Part shown: piece after piece, positions 28,168-38,623 of the stretch
How positions within the stretch are numbered: position 1 is the stretch's first letter
How the letters are laid out: the number at the start of each line of letters is the position of its first letter
Assembly: GCA_026391655.1 (NCBI GenBank)
Contig: JAPLDR010000100.1
Coordinates: 1-62,678 of the forward strand
Direction of reading: 5' to 3'
Length of the DNA: 62,678 bases
From: Bacteroidia bacterium
GTDB lineage: Bacteria; Bacteroidota; Bacteroidia; Bacteroidales; Prolixibacteraceae
Made by a program: the position numbers and the translations under genes
Notes under the pieces: generated by a model
What the model saw: the letters and a program-made list of their open reading frames with translations, nothing else
The model's database searches: none
Told to the model about the DNA's origin: nothing

Positions 28168-29013
28168 TTACGACTTAAGCTCTATTGGTAATTTTGCAGG
28201 CGACATCAGTGCCTCGTTGCGATACTGAAGCGGCGTTAAGCCGGTTTCGCGTTTAAAGAATTTCGAAAAATACGATTGATCTTCAAAATTTAGCTGATTG
28301 GCAATTTCGGAAACATTCAAACTGGTATGAACAAGTAACCGTTTTATTTCGAGCAATTGTTTGGATTTGATGATTTGGAGGGATGTTTTGCCCGTCAGTA
28401 CTTTAACCGTTTGAGTCAGATGATTGGCGGTAACACCTATTAAACCGGCATAGTCGCTCAGTGATAAGTTATTCTGATTGTTTTCTTCAATCAGGTGGAA
28501 GAACTTCTTTACAAGGATTTGTCCTTTACCTTTATTCAGTAAGTTATCATTCACGGGATAGCGCGCGGCACAGGTGGTCAGGATCAGGTCGAGAATAGAA
28601 CGGAGCATTTCAAGGGTATGATCACCGGTTTGATCAATTTCAGTGATACCCTGTCTGAACAAAGTTCCAAGGAAGCGAATGTCACCCTCGTTATGAAGCA
28701 ACAACGGCGGATTATCCTGGTGAATCGTATAAAAGAACGGGAATTCAATCAGACTATTTTGATTGCTTCGGTTGAGCAGGTAAAAATCAGCTGTGAAAAT
28801 AAAGATATAACCTTCAATGTCTTGCGAAAGTTCGAGTTTGTGTGCCTGCCCGGGAGACATGAAGAATACACACGGTGGTTTAATCTCATATTTGTTGCCA
28901 TCAATCACATGATAGCCTGAACCTTTCTGCAGATACAACACTTCGAAAAAATCGTGCCGGTGCGGGTACTTCTGCAGACTATAAACTGGGATTTGTTCGG
29001 CAGGTGGCTTCAT
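28168..29013 (-). CDS. AraC family transcriptional regulator
   Basis: A 281-residue regulator. The N-terminal cupin-like sensor domain (about 15-140) shows HRHDFFEVLYLQKGSGYHVI and PGQAHKLELSQDIEGYIF. The C-terminal two-helix-turn-helix domain (about 175-270) shows YAGLIGVTANHLTQTVKVLT and the family signature IANQLNFEDQSYFSKFFKRE then TGLTPLQYR. The sensor is of the type that binds a small effector. Its target is unknown: it is upstream of ilvC on the same strand and divergent from a toxin-antitoxin pair. Confidence 0.93.
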   Translation of the reverse strand: MKPPAEQIPVYSLQKYPHRHDFFEVLYLQKGSGYHVIDGNKYEIKPPCVFFMSPGQAHKLELSQDIEGYIFIFTADFYLLNRSNQNSLIEFPFFYTIHQDNPPLLLHNEGDIRFLGTLFRQGITEIDQTGDHTLEMLRSILDLILTTCAARYPVNDNLLNKGKGQILVKKFFHLIEENNQNNLSLSDYAGLIGVTANHLTQTVKVLTGKTSLQIIKSKQLLEIKRLLVHTSLNVSEIANQLNFEDQSYFSKFFKRETGLTPLQYRNEALMSPAKLPIELKS

Positions 29014-29142
29014 AAAGAAGAATGAATTTCGGATTGCGTACGAAAGTACAAACTAAAATGGCTTTCGAAATACTCATTTTATGCTTATTTTTGTTTGAAA
29101 CTTATATTTTGCAATTAATTTTAGCTTTTTAAATCAATTACT

Positions 29143-29376
29143 ATGAATATACAAGCAGAGAAAGCAATTATCATCGAGCAATTTAAGAAGGTAAACGATG
29201 TAAATCTGATAAGCGCCATTAAAAGCCTGCTTGAATATGCTTCAATAAAAGAAAAGGAAATCTATGATATACCCCAAGATCATCAGAGATTAGTTATGGA
29301 GCGCTTTGAAGAAATAAAAAATAATCCCGAAAGACTTTTGGATTGGGACGAAGCTAAGAAAAGCTTAAGAACATAA
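29143..29376 (+). CDS. Antitoxin of a RelBE/ParDE-type module
   Basis: A 77-residue acidic-basic protein typical of Bacteroidota addiction-module antitoxins: a helical N-terminal dimerisation part (AEKAIIIEQFKKVNDVNLIS) and a C-terminal toxin-binding tail (ERFEEIKNNPERLLDWDEAK). Its stop overlaps the toxin start by one base (TAATG), the usual arrangement. An AT-rich promoter region with TATATTTTG lies about 40 nt upstream. It appears intact although its partner is not. Confidence 0.8.
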   Translation: MNIQAEKAIIIEQFKKVNDVNLISAIKSLLEYASIKEKEIYDIPQDHQRLVMERFEEIKNNPERLLDWDEAKKSLRT

Positions 29377-29690
29377 TGAAAAAATTTAGGATTAAAATTG
29401 ATCCTAAGGCCCTTGCGGATATTCAGGACATTACTGATTGATATAACCAAAAACAGGAAATGCTCGGGAAAAGATTTCAGGATACCACCATTAAACAAAT
29501 CAATAAAATTGCTTGGGACCCACATTCTTTTGCTATTCGCTACAATGAAATCCGCTGTATGTTAGTAAAGAAATTCCCATACATGGTGCATTTCTATATT
29601 AACGAAAAAAAGGGATTTGTAGAAGTATTAGCTGTCATTTGTACTCACAGGAATCCAAAAATTAGGGAAGAGAAAACTGAGAGACATTGA
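29376..29690 (+). pseudogene. RelE-like toxin with an in-frame stop
   Basis: The frame starts with MKKFRIKIDPKALADIQDIT, a typical RelE/ParE opening, then meets TGA at 29439-29441 and continues in the same frame with YNQKQEMLGKRFQDTTIKQI to a natural end at 29690 (IRCMLVKKFPYMVHFYINEK near the C-terminus). In the family the position is a Trp (DWYN), so a single TGG-to-TGA change explains the interruption. The product is expected to be a 21-residue fragment unless the stop is read through. Confidence 0.88.
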
Positions 29691-29695
29691 TTTTA

Positions 29696-29722
29696 TAGAG
29701 ACAAGGCAATGCCATGTCTCTA
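29696..29722. repeat. TAGAGACA palindrome
   Basis: TAGAGACAAGGCA and TGCCATGTCTCTA form an inverted pair related to the palindrome at 12049-12076. It lies between the toxin remnant and the end of leuB and could act as a transcript end for either strand. Confidence 0.6.
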
Positions 29723-29741
29723 CACTTGTATTGAATATCAA

Positions 29742-30812
29742 TTATTTGCTGAGATAATCAACAATCCAGTCCCCAACTTCAGAAGTGCTAAATGCTTTTG
29801 ATTTATCTTCGCAAAGTTCTTCTGTAACAGCACCTGCAACAATTGAAGCCTCAACCGCTTTGCGGATTAATGCTCCCTCTTCCATCAAAGAAAATGCATA
29901 TTCGAACATCATAGCAGCTGAAAGAATTGTAGCGCATGGATTGGCGATATTTTTACCAGCGGCCTGCGGATATGATCCGTGTATTGGTTCAAAAACCGAA
30001 GTGTGGATGCCGATTGATGCAGAAGGCAGAAGTCCCATTGATCCTGTGATCACACTGGCTTCATCGGTCAGGATATCGCCGAACATATTTTCCGTGACCA
30101 TCACATCAAACTTTTTGGGCCACTGAATAATCTGCATGGCGGCATTGTCAACAAACATATATTCAACTTCAACTTCGGGAAATTGTGGCTCCGTTTCTTT
30201 GGCAATCTGACGCCATAATCTTGAGGTTGCCAGCACGTTAGCTTTATCAACTATGGTCAGTTTTTTACGGCGTTTCATGGCAAACCGGAAAGCCAGTTCG
30301 AGGATACGCTCAACTTCCATTCGCGTATAAACCGATGAGTCAAAAGCTGTATTTCCATCTTCGGAACGACCTTGTGGTTGTCCGAAATAGATACCGCCAG
30401 TCAGTTCACGGATTGCTACAAAATCAACACCTTCAACACGATCTCTTTTTAACGGTGATTTGTCAAGCAACGATTCAAAGATAGTTACAGGGCGAATATT
30501 GGCGTATAAACCGAGTTTTTTGCGCATGGCCAGCAGACCTTGTTCCGGACGAACTTTGGCAGATGGGTCGTTATCGAAACGAGGGTGACCGATTGCACCA
30601 AACAGGACAGCATCGGAATTCATACAAAGGTTGTGCGTTTCGTCGGGATAAGGATTACCAACCTGATCAATGGCGGCTGCACCAACCAATGCCGTACGCG
30701 TAAACAGCTTGTGACCGAATTTCTGACACACTACTTTGGTGACGCGGAGCGCCTGTTCAATTATTTCAGGTCCGATTCCGTCGCCGGGCAATACTGCAAT
30801 GTTAAGATTCAT
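29742..30812 (-). CDS. leuB: 3-isopropylmalate dehydrogenase
   Basis: Oxidatively decarboxylates 3-isopropylmalate with NAD in leucine synthesis. The 356-residue enzyme starts [16 protein letters not shown], and carries [34 protein letters not shown], the catalytic Lys region [17 protein letters not shown] and the metal and substrate site [20 protein letters not shown]. The frame is open to 30914 through a repeat, but the ATG at 30812 is the family start. Last gene of the ilv-leu operon, 73 nt after leuA2. Confidence 0.96.
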   Translation of the reverse strand: MNLNIAVLPGDGIGPEIIEQALRVTKVVCQKFGHKLFTRTALVGAAAIDQVGNPYPDETHNLCMNSDAVLFGAIGHPRFDNDPSAKVRPEQGLLAMRKKLGLYANIRPVTIFESLLDKSPLKRDRVEGVDFVAIRELTGGIYFGQPQGRSEDGNTAFDSSVYTRMEVERILELAFRFAMKRRKKLTIVDKANVLATSRLWRQIAKETEPQFPEVEVEYMFVDNAAMQIIQWPKKFDVMVTENMFGDILTDEASVITGSMGLLPSASIGIHTSVFEPIHGSYPQAAGKNIANPCATILSAAMMFEYAFSLMEEGALIRKAVEASIVAGAVTEELCEDKSKAFSTSEVGDWIVDYLSK

Positions 30813-30865
30813 TATTTTTGAGATATTTGAATTGACTACTAATCGTTCGTTTTGTGTGCAATTTG

Positions 30866-30893
30866 TAAAGGCTAATTGCCAGCTGCTAGAACA
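30866..30893. repeat. Half-copy of the GCCAGTTGCC-type repeat
   Basis: GGCTAATTGCCAGCTGCTAG lies between leuB and the end of the leuA2 gene. Only one arm is present. Confidence 0.5.
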
Positions 30894-32406
30894 TCTGATT
30901 ATCGTTTTCAACAATATTCAGCATTTTCATTGTTGCTTTGATGGCGGCAGCAGTCTGGTCCGGATCGAGTCCTCGGGTTTTAAATTCGCGCCCCATCTTC
31001 CAGGTAATCAAGGTTTCTACCAATGCGTCGGTTTTTCCTCCGGGTGGAATTGTGACAATATAATCGACCAGTGAAGGAAATTGCTTGTTCTGTTTTTGAT
31101 AGATCTTTCGTAAAGCATTCATAAAAGCATCATACTGCCCATCGCCCGAAGAGGCTTCCTCGAAAAGTTCGCCATCTACTTCAATAGCCACAGTCGCCAT
31201 TGGCCGGAGTCCCAGTGCATGAGAAATTGCATAATTGCGCAATCTGATTTTCTCGTTCACTGCTTCACTTTTCAAAACATCTGAAAGAATATAAGGAAGA
31301 TCGTCAGATGTTACCGATTCTTTCTGATCAGCCAGTTCGATTACTTTATCAGTTACCCTTTTCAAATCTTCCGGATCAAGGCGTATTCCCATATCCTCGA
31401 GGTTTTTGGCGATATTCGCCTTCCCTGAAGTTTTGCCAAGCGCATATTTTCGTATTCTGCCAAACCGTTCGGGAAGTAAATCGTTAAAATAGAGCTGGTC
31501 TTTATTGTCACCGTCGGCATGAATTCCGCTACATTGTGTAAAGACGTTCTCCCCGATGATTGGTTTATTGCCGGAAACACGAATCCCCGAAAAGTTTTCG
31601 ACAATCCGGCTGGCGAGACTTAGCTTACGCTCATTAACTGAGTTCGGAAGTTTAAGCTGGTCATTCAGCAAAGCGATTACACTTGAAAGAGGAGCATTTC
31701 CTGCCCGCTCACCCAGACCATTTACTGTTGTATGAACGGTAGTGATTCCGGCACGAATAGCGGCATCAACATTGGCAATTGCAAGGTCGTAATCGTTGTG
31801 GGCATGGAAATCGAATCGCAGATCGGGAAATTTGCGGATCATCGACGAACAGAACTCAAATGTTTCTGTTGGATTTAATATTCCCAGTGTATCGGGCAAC
31901 ATCATGCGTCCTAACTTTTCAGATCTGAGACCTTCGAGCATAAAATCGACATACTCAGGTGAATTTCTCATGCCATTCGACCAATCTTCGAGGTAAATAT
32001 TCACCCTGATTCCCATCTTCCCGGCCAGATGAAGTGAACTTTTAATTCCGGCGAGATGCTCCTCGGGCGATTTCTTCAATTGTTGAGTGACATGCCGGAG
32101 CGATCCTTTCGCTAAAAGATTCATCACCTTTCCACCGACTCGGGAGATCCATTCCAGAGAGGTTTTTCCATCAACGAAACCGAGAATCTCAACCTGTTCG
32201 AGATAACCGGCCTGACTGGCCCAATCGAGCACTTTTCTGGCTCCCCTGAACTCTCCGTCTGAAACACGCGCAGAGGCCACTTCAATAAAATCAATCCGAA
32301 GTTCCTCCAATAGAATCTTGGCGATGTTCAGCTTTTCCAGTTCGGAAAAGGAAACTCCTGAGGTCTGTTCACCATCTCTCAGGGTAGTATCCATGATATA
32401 AACCAT
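30886..32406 (-). CDS. 2-isopropylmalate/citramalate synthase family protein
   Basis: A second enzyme of the DRE-TIM homocitrate synthase superfamily in the operon, 506 residues. The catalytic barrel shows [56 protein letters not shown] and [22 protein letters not shown]-terminal regulatory (LeuA dimer) domain follows from about 380. It differs from leuA in the [13 protein letters not shown] segment. It may make citramalate from pyruvate and acetyl-CoA (an isoleucine route) or be an isopropylmalate synthase isoform; sequence alone does not decide. A TTG at 32463 would extend it into leuD, and the ATG at 32406 is preferred. Confidence 0.85.
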   Translation of the reverse strand: MVYIMDTTLRDGEQTSGVSFSELEKLNIAKILLEELRIDFIEVASARVSDGEFRGARKVLDWASQAGYLEQVEILGFVDGKTSLEWISRVGGKVMNLLAKGSLRHVTQQLKKSPEEHLAGIKSSLHLAGKMGIRVNIYLEDWSNGMRNSPEYVDFMLEGLRSEKLGRMMLPDTLGILNPTETFEFCSSMIRKFPDLRFDFHAHNDYDLAIANVDAAIRAGITTVHTTVNGLGERAGNAPLSSVIALLNDQLKLPNSVNERKLSLASRIVENFSGIRVSGNKPIIGENVFTQCSGIHADGDNKDQLYFNDLLPERFGRIRKYALGKTSGKANIAKNLEDMGIRLDPEDLKRVTDKVIELADQKESVTSDDLPYILSDVLKSEAVNEKIRLRNYAISHALGLRPMATVAIEVDGELFEEASSGDGQYDAFMNALRKIYQKQNKQFPSLVDYIVTIPPGGKTDALVETLITWKMGREFKTRGLDPDQTAAAIKATMKMLNIVENDNQMF

Positions 32407-32443
32407 ATGCTCTTTATTAGTGTTCACAATCGAACCTGTGTAA

Positions 32444-33031
32444 TTAAACCTGTTCAAATGCAATGATCTCCTTTTTCAGACTTATCAGAAAGTCAATATC
32501 GTCGTAGCCATTCAACAGGCACTCCTTTTTGTAAGGATTAATGTCGAAATTCACACTTATCCCTGCCTTTAGAATTGTGATAGTTTGACTCTCAAGATCA
32601 ACTTCAAATTGGGCAGTCGGATCGGTTTCAACAATCTGGAAAATCTCCGAAAGGAAAGCATCAGGCACCTGAACCGGTAACAGCCCGTTGTTCAATACAT
32701 TGCTTTTGAATATATCGGCAAAGAAACTTGAAACAACAACCCTGAATCCGGCATCATAAACAGCCCAGGCAGCATGTTCGCGACTCGAGCCACTGCCAAA
32801 ATTCTTTCCGGCCACCAAAATCCTGCCTGAATACCGGGGATTATTCAACACAAAATCAGGATTTGGCGTACCATCCTTTTTGTATCGCCAATCTCTGAAA
32901 AGATTATCTCCAAATCCTTTTCTTTCCACAGCTTTGAGGAATCGCGCAGGGATAATCTGGTCGGTGTCAACGTTCTCGATAGGAAGCGGAACAACTGTAC
33001 TGACCAGTCTCCGAAATTTTTCTATAGACAT
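32444..33031 (-). CDS. leuD: 3-isopropylmalate dehydratase small subunit
   Basis: Swivelling subunit of the isopropylmalate isomerase, 195 residues, partner of LeuC. Recognisable by [20 protein letters not shown], the phosphate-loop-like [20 protein letters not shown] and NNGLLPVQV. Start at the ATG at 33031. It is 241 nt away from leuC, an unusually wide gap inside this operon that is filled with dispersed repeats. Confidence 0.95.
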   Translation of the reverse strand: MSIEKFRRLVSTVVPLPIENVDTDQIIPARFLKAVERKGFGDNLFRDWRYKKDGTPNPDFVLNNPRYSGRILVAGKNFGSGSSREHAAWAVYDAGFRVVVSSFFADIFKSNVLNNGLLPVQVPDAFLSEIFQIVETDPTAQFEVDLESQTITILKAGISVNFDINPYKKECLLNGYDDIDFLISLKKEIIAFEQV

Positions 33032-33049
33032 TTCTAATATTTTTGAAAA

Positions 33050-33270
33050 TCGTTTTTAATTAAATTACGAATAACGAATTATGAACCAATGTGGTTTATT
33101 TAGCAAATTTCTTAGAGTACCTTTGTGACTTAGAGACTTTGTGTCAAGAAAAATAGCCACTAAGACACAAAAGCACAACGTTTCACAAAGCATAAAAACA
33201 AAAAAACCTAAACTAAAGAACATTGTATTATGAATTACGATTTACGGTTCGTCATTTATAATTCGTAATT
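33050..33270. repeat. Repeat-filled gap between leuC and leuD
   Basis: Contains TTACGAATAACGAATTATGA at one end and its relatives TATGAATTACGATTTACGG and TTATAATTCGTAATTGATTA at the other. In the middle are GTGACTTAGAGACTTTGTGT and AAATAGCCACTAAGACACAA, which are relatives of the 165-bp palindromic element at 44516 and 58422. No gene is visible. A transcript through it could fold into a long stem. Confidence 0.6.
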
Positions 33271-33272
33271 GA

Positions 33273-34676
33273 TTATATTTCTCTCGGATCGGAAACAACG
33301 CCTGTAATTGCAGCAGCAGCAGCCATTAACGGACTGGCAAGCATCGTACGTGCACCAGGTCCCTGACGACCTTCGAAGTTGCGGTTCGATGTTGAAACTG
33401 AATATTTCCCTTCGGGGATTTTGTCATCATTCATGGCCAGACACGCGGAACAACCGGGCTGACGCAATGCAAAACCTGCAGCCTCGAAAATTTCGGCCAA
33501 TCCCTCTTCCCTGATTTGTTGCTCCACCTTTTTTGAACCGGGAACTATCCATGCAATCACAGAATCGGCTTTCTTTTTTCCTTTCACAAAGTTGGCGAAG
33601 AGTCTGAAATCTTCGATACGTCCATTAGTACAACTTCCGATGAATACGTAATCGACTTTTTTTCCTTTGATTTTCTCTCCGGGTTTGAAACCCATATATT
33701 CCAATGACTTATCAAAAGTAATACGGTCGGAGCCTGTCAGATTTTCGCCTGTCGGGATATTTCCGCTGACGCCAACTCCCATTCCTGGATTTGTGCCATA
33801 GGTGATCATTGGTTCGATATCCGATGCGTCAAACTGATATTCTGCATCAAAAACGGCATTATCGTCAGATTTTAATTGTTTCCAAAGCGCCAGTTTTTTA
33901 TTCCATTCTTCACCTTTCGGGGCAAATTCGCGTCCTTTGATGTATTCAAAAGTCGCTTCATCAGGAGCTATCATGCCGCCACGCGCACCACATTCAATAC
34001 TCATATTACACAGTGTCATACGACCTTCCATCGTCAGGCTGCGGATAGCTGAACCGGCAAATTCGATAAAATGTCCGGTACCACCCGAAGTGGATATTTT
34101 GGAAATAACGTAAAGTGCAATATCTTTTGCCGTGACATCCTTATGAAGTTTTCCTTCGACGTTAATCCTCATTTTTTTAGGTTTTGGCTGAAGGATACAC
34201 TGACTCGCAAAAACCATCTCAACTTCGCTGGTTCCGATTCCGAAAGCGATGCTGCCAAAAGCGCCATGTGTCGAAGTATGGCTGTCACCGCACACAATGG
34301 TCATTCCCGGCTGGGTAATTCCCAACTCCGGACCGATGATATGGACAATTCCATGATATTTATGATCGAGGCTATACAACTCAATACCATTTTTTGCGCA
34401 GTTCTGTTTTAGTGTCTCCACCTGAACACGCGAAAGTTCCTCTTTGATAGGAAGATGCTGATCAATAGTGGGGACATTATGGTCGGGTGTAGCAATTGTA
34501 TTTTGTGGTCGGAATACTTTCATTCCCCGTTTCTCCAAACCTAAAAAAGCTACAGGACTCGTGACTTCATGAATAAAATGCCTGTCGATATACAATACAT
34601 CGGGGCCGTCTTTTACCTGTTTAACCACATGGGCGTCCCATATTTTATCAAAAAGTGTTTTTGGTTCCAAAATCAT
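33273..34676 (-). CDS. leuC: 3-isopropylmalate dehydratase large subunit
   Basis: Aconitase-family subunit binding the 4Fe-4S cluster, 467 residues. Shows [12 protein letters not shown], the signature [34 protein letters not shown] (first cluster Cys) and [13 protein letters not shown] (remaining two Cys). Ends with a typical [20 protein letters not shown] segment. Lies 47 nt downstream of leuA. Confidence 0.96.
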   Translation of the reverse strand: MILEPKTLFDKIWDAHVVKQVKDGPDVLYIDRHFIHEVTSPVAFLGLEKRGMKVFRPQNTIATPDHNVPTIDQHLPIKEELSRVQVETLKQNCAKNGIELYSLDHKYHGIVHIIGPELGITQPGMTIVCGDSHTSTHGAFGSIAFGIGTSEVEMVFASQCILQPKPKKMRINVEGKLHKDVTAKDIALYVISKISTSGGTGHFIEFAGSAIRSLTMEGRMTLCNMSIECGARGGMIAPDEATFEYIKGREFAPKGEEWNKKLALWKQLKSDDNAVFDAEYQFDASDIEPMITYGTNPGMGVGVSGNIPTGENLTGSDRITFDKSLEYMGFKPGEKIKGKKVDYVFIGSCTNGRIEDFRLFANFVKGKKKADSVIAWIVPGSKKVEQQIREEGLAEIFEAAGFALRQPGCSACLAMNDDKIPEGKYSVSTSNRNFEGRQGPGARTMLASPLMAAAAAITGVVSDPREI

Positions 34677-34723
34677 GATTATTAAAAATTACTCAATTAA
34701 TACAATTCAAAATTGGCGATTGT

Positions 34724-36241
34724 TCATTTTGCAGCGGCAATCTCTGCGTTTCCGATCTTATTAATTGCATCAATAAATGCTTCTACGGATGCAGTAATGA
34801 TGTCTGTGTTGGCGCCAAAACCATTGTAAATGTTCTCATCGTATTCAACCTGCATATGAACCTTTCCAATGTCGTCACTCCCTTTATTGATGGCCTGAAT
34901 CAAAAACTCCTGAAGCGTTACTTTACGGTGAATAATGCTTTTCACCGCTTTGATGGCCGCATCAACCGGGCCATTCCCCGACTCGGTAGCCGAGAATTTC
35001 TCACCGGCAATATCAAGCCTGATAGTTGCCATTGGAACAAGGTTCTTTCCTGTTACCACCTGCAAAAAGTCGAGTTTAATGCGACGCTCGCTCATAACAC
35101 GCTCACCTACAAGCATCAACAGATCATCCTCCTTAATATCTTTTTTCTTATCGGCCAATAGTAAGAACTCCTCGTAAACTTCGTCGAGTTTTTCTTTTTC
35201 GAGTTTAATGCCAAGCAGTTCAAGCCTGTGTTTCAGTGCTGCACGTCCGCTTCGGGCTGTCAAAACAATCGATGATTCGCTGATTCCAACCTCGACGGGA
35301 TCGATGATTTCGTAGTTTTCACGATTTTTCAAAACGCCATCCTGATGAATCCCGCTCGAATGTGAGAAGGCATTCCGGCCAACGATTGCCTTGTTAGGCT
35401 GAACCGGCATGTTCATCAGACTTGAAACGAGCCGGCTGGTCTTGTAGATATTTTTCGAATTAATATTCGTGTAAAGATTGAGCTCTTTATGCGAACGAAG
35501 GATCATCACAACCTCTTCAAGTGCCGTGTTTCCGGCCCTCTCGCCAATTCCGTTAATTGTTACCTCAACCTGACGCGCCCCATTCAGCACGCCGGCGATT
35601 GAGTTGGCAGTTGCCATTCCCAAATCGTTGTGACAATGTGTCGAAATAATTGCCTTGTCGATGTTCGAAACATTCTCCATCAGGAATTTGATTTTCTCGC
35701 CAAATTCACCTGGCAGACAGTAACCTGTTGTATCCGGAATATTTACAACGGTTGCCCCTGCCTTGATAACAGCTTCGATTACCCTGGCGAGGTAAACATT
35801 ATCTGATCGACCGGCATCTTCGGCATAAAACTCAACATCCTCAACGTATTTTTTGGCATACTTCACAGCGGCTACTGCTCTGGCAAGAATTTCCTCGGGA
35901 TTGGAATTCAGTTTATACTGAATATGATAGGGAGAGGTTCCTATTCCTGTATGAATACGGCCACGTTTCGCGTATTTCAGCGATTCGGCAGCAACATCTA
36001 TATCCTTTTCAACTGCACGGGTAAGCGCGCAGATGATCGGCCAGGTTAACGCTTTTGAGATTTCAACAACTGACTTGAAGTCGCCGGGACTGGAGATGGG
36101 AAATCCTGCTTCGATTACATCAACACCCAGTTGTTCAAGAATTTTTGCAACTTCGATCTTTTCGATTGTGTTCAACTGGCAACCTGGAACCTGCTCGCCA
36201 TCACGCAGCGTTGTATCGAAAATATATACGCGATTATCCAT
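34724..36241 (-). CDS. leuA: 2-isopropylmalate synthase
   Basis: Condenses acetyl-CoA and 2-oxoisovalerate, the committed leucine step. The 505-residue enzyme has [19 protein letters not shown] at the N-terminus, [47 protein letters not shown] and [29 protein letters not shown] and a C-terminal allosteric domain (about 395-505) follow. In the family that domain binds leucine for feedback inhibition. Thirty nt separate it from ilvN. Confidence 0.96.
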   Translation of the reverse strand: MDNRVYIFDTTLRDGEQVPGCQLNTIEKIEVAKILEQLGVDVIEAGFPISSPGDFKSVVEISKALTWPIICALTRAVEKDIDVAAESLKYAKRGRIHTGIGTSPYHIQYKLNSNPEEILARAVAAVKYAKKYVEDVEFYAEDAGRSDNVYLARVIEAVIKAGATVVNIPDTTGYCLPGEFGEKIKFLMENVSNIDKAIISTHCHNDLGMATANSIAGVLNGARQVEVTINGIGERAGNTALEEVVMILRSHKELNLYTNINSKNIYKTSRLVSSLMNMPVQPNKAIVGRNAFSHSSGIHQDGVLKNRENYEIIDPVEVGISESSIVLTARSGRAALKHRLELLGIKLEKEKLDEVYEEFLLLADKKKDIKEDDLLMLVGERVMSERRIKLDFLQVVTGKNLVPMATIRLDIAGEKFSATESGNGPVDAAIKAVKSIIHRKVTLQEFLIQAINKGSDDIGKVHMQVEYDENIYNGFGANTDIITASVEAFIDAINKIGNAEIAAAK

Positions 36242-36271
36242 AAGTATAGTCTTATTTAAAATTTTTTACGA

Positions 36272-36829
36272 TTATTTTTTTTTCTTCTCTTCCAATTTTT
36301 CTAAAAGAGCATCGCGCTCATTCAGAAATTCAGATAGCCTTTCGATTGGTGAGCGCGTAATGGCTACTCTTCCCGACCGTATAAACTGTAAAACACCGAA
36401 TGAGTTCAAACCTTCGAAAAGTTCCTGAGTCTCCTCTTTGTGTCCCGTCTTTTCGATGACAATATATTCGCGTGTAATTTCCAGAATCCGCGCGTTATGC
36501 TTCCTGATCAGTTTTTCAATCTGATCGCTCTCCATCAAGGCAGTTGTGGGAACTTTGTAAAGTGCGATCTCCTGAAAAATCATCTCCTCATTGGTATAAT
36601 AAAATGCCTTCAGCACCTCAATCTGCTTGTCGATCTGCTTAACAATATTCACCACTTTTTCTTTTTCTTCATTGACAACAATGGTAAACTTACTGATCCC
36701 CATCAAGGCAGATTCGGAAACCGTCAGACTTTCGATATTTACTTTGCGCCGTGTGAATATGATCGTGATCCGATTCAGCAAACCTATATGGTTTTCGCTG
36801 TATGCTGTAATGATGTATTCCTGTTTCAT
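36272..36829 (-). CDS. ilvN: Acetolactate synthase small (regulatory) subunit
   Basis: A 185-residue regulatory subunit with an N-terminal ACT domain (YIITAYSENHIGLLNRITII, RKVNIESLTVSESALMGISK) and a C-terminal domain (residues 80-165) with GHKEETQELFEGLNSFGV. It ends with a Lys-rich tail. It activates IlvB and mediates valine feedback in the family. It is encoded 34 nt after ilvB. IlvH would be an equally valid symbol. Confidence 0.94.
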   Translation of the reverse strand: MKQEYIITAYSENHIGLLNRITIIFTRRKVNIESLTVSESALMGISKFTIVVNEEKEKVVNIVKQIDKQIEVLKAFYYTNEEMIFQEIALYKVPTTALMESDQIEKLIRKHNARILEITREYIVIEKTGHKEETQELFEGLNSFGVLQFIRSGRVAITRSPIERLSEFLNERDALLEKLEEKKKK

Positions 36830-36863
36830 CTTGTTGATTTTAATTTTCTTGTGATTTGAAAAT

Positions 36864-38606
36864 TTAATTCATTTCGTCTGCACTAAGAATGATTTGCGAA
36901 ACCGATTTTCCTGCCGGAACCATCGGAAAGATATTATCTTCTTTCTCGATCATCACTTCAAGCAGATAAGGGCCTTGGTGGTCAATCATCTTCCTCATGG
37001 CATTTTGAAGCTCGCTACGGTTATGCACTGCACAACCCGGAATACCGTAGGCATCGGCAACTTTCACAAAATCGGGACTCAGAATTTCAGTAAATGAGTA
37101 ACGTTTTTCGAAGAAAAGCTCCTGCCACTGCCTTACCATACCCAGGAAATGGTTATTCAGAATCACAATTTTAACGGCCAGTTTTTCCTGGGCAATTGTG
37201 CCCAATTCCTGAATCGTCATTTGCATTCCGCCATCACCCGTAAAGACCACTACTTCGCGGTCGGGAACTCCGAATTTTGCCCCGACAGCTGCGGGTAAAC
37301 CAAACCCCATTGTACCTAACCCACCGGAAGTAACCCAGCTGCGTGAACCGACGAATTTTGAATAGCGGGCTGCTGCCATCTGGTTTTGTCCTACATCAGT
37401 TATTATAACAGCTTTATTATCTGTGATATTTGAAACCATTCGAATTACTTCAGCCATTGTCAGACCTGGTTTCTGAGGGGAAAGGTCATTATTTATAACC
37501 TTCGTTTTCTCAATATCTTCAGCAGCCCTAAACTCTGCTACCCATTCCGGGTGCTTCTTTTCGATTGCTAATCGAGAAAGCAGTCTCAGCGTATGCTTTG
37601 CGTCACCAATCAGCGCCACGTCAGTTTTGACATTTTTATCAACTTCTGCCGGATCGATCTCTATATGGATAATCCTGGCTTGTTTCGCATAAGTATTGAT
37701 GCTGCCAGTCACCCGATCATCGAAACGCATACCAACTGCGATTAAGACATCACACTCGTTGGTTTTGATATTCGGACCATAGTTCCCATGCATTCCCAGC
37801 ATTCCCATGTTCAAAGGATGGTCGGTCGGGATTGCCGATAAACCAAGCAATGTCCCGGCAGCCGGAATTCCTGTTTTTTCAATAAAGTGGATAAGTTCGT
37901 TTTCCCCGCCCGATAACATAACTCCCTGACCATAAAGTAAAAAAGGTTTATTCGCATTGTTAATCAAATCAGAAGCTTTCTTGATCAATAATTTATCAGC
38001 AGGATATTCGGGGACATACGAACGAATCTTGATGCATTTGGAATAAGAGTATTTCAATTTTGCAAACTGGGCATCTTTGGTAATGTCTAAAACTACTGGT
38101 CCCGGACGGCCACTTAATGCAATATAGAAAGCCCTTGAAATTGCTTCAGGAATCTCTTCTGCGCAGGTAATCTGGTAATTCCATTTGGTTACAGGCATCG
38201 TAATGCCAATTACATCAGATTCCTGGAATGCATCGGTACCCAATAACCCTGAAACAACCTGTCCGGTAATGCATACGAGCGGTGTTGAATCAATAAGGGC
38301 GTCGGCAATTCCCGTGATCAGATTTGTTGCACCAGGGCCGGAGGTTGCGATGCAAACTCCCACTTTACCAGATACCCTGGCATATCCCTGAGCGGCGTGA
38401 ACGGCTCCCTGCTCATGGCGCGTAAGCACATGTTTGAGAATATGGCGGTAATCGTACAATGCGTCGTAAACCGGCATAATTGCACCGCCGGGATACCCAA
38501 AAATCGTATCAACACCTTCGGCTATCAAAGATCGGATAACCGCTTCGGAGCCCGTTATTTCGACCGGCTCCTGGTCAAGTGGATTGTCGTTTGAGATAGA
38601 TGTCAT
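36864..38606 (-). CDS. ilvB: Acetolactate synthase large (catalytic) subunit
   Basis: Thiamine-diphosphate enzyme, 580 residues, making acetolactate or acetohydroxybutyrate from pyruvate. Shows [20 protein letters not shown] with [20 protein letters not shown] (catalytic Glu), [20 protein letters not shown], and the ThDP-binding region [20 protein letters not shown] then [18 protein letters not shown]. Lies 17 nt downstream of ilvD. Confidence 0.96.
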   Translation of the reverse strand: MTSISNDNPLDQEPVEITGSEAVIRSLIAEGVDTIFGYPGGAIMPVYDALYDYRHILKHVLTRHEQGAVHAAQGYARVSGKVGVCIATSGPGATNLITGIADALIDSTPLVCITGQVVSGLLGTDAFQESDVIGITMPVTKWNYQITCAEEIPEAISRAFYIALSGRPGPVVLDITKDAQFAKLKYSYSKCIKIRSYVPEYPADKLLIKKASDLINNANKPFLLYGQGVMLSGGENELIHFIEKTGIPAAGTLLGLSAIPTDHPLNMGMLGMHGNYGPNIKTNECDVLIAVGMRFDDRVTGSINTYAKQARIIHIEIDPAEVDKNVKTDVALIGDAKHTLRLLSRLAIEKKHPEWVAEFRAAEDIEKTKVINNDLSPQKPGLTMAEVIRMVSNITDNKAVIITDVGQNQMAAARYSKFVGSRSWVTSGGLGTMGFGLPAAVGAKFGVPDREVVVFTGDGGMQMTIQELGTIAQEKLAVKIVILNNHFLGMVRQWQELFFEKRYSFTEILSPDFVKVADAYGIPGCAVHNRSELQNAMRKMIDHQGPYLLEVMIEKEDNIFPMVPAGKSVSQIILSADEMN

Positions 38607-38623
38607 AACTAATTGATTTTTAA

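Noticed and set aside
32407-32463. N-terminal extension of the second LeuA-like protein from a TTG inside leuD
   Set aside because: The extension is not family-like and an ATG at 32406 lies directly before the conserved [13 protein letters not shown].
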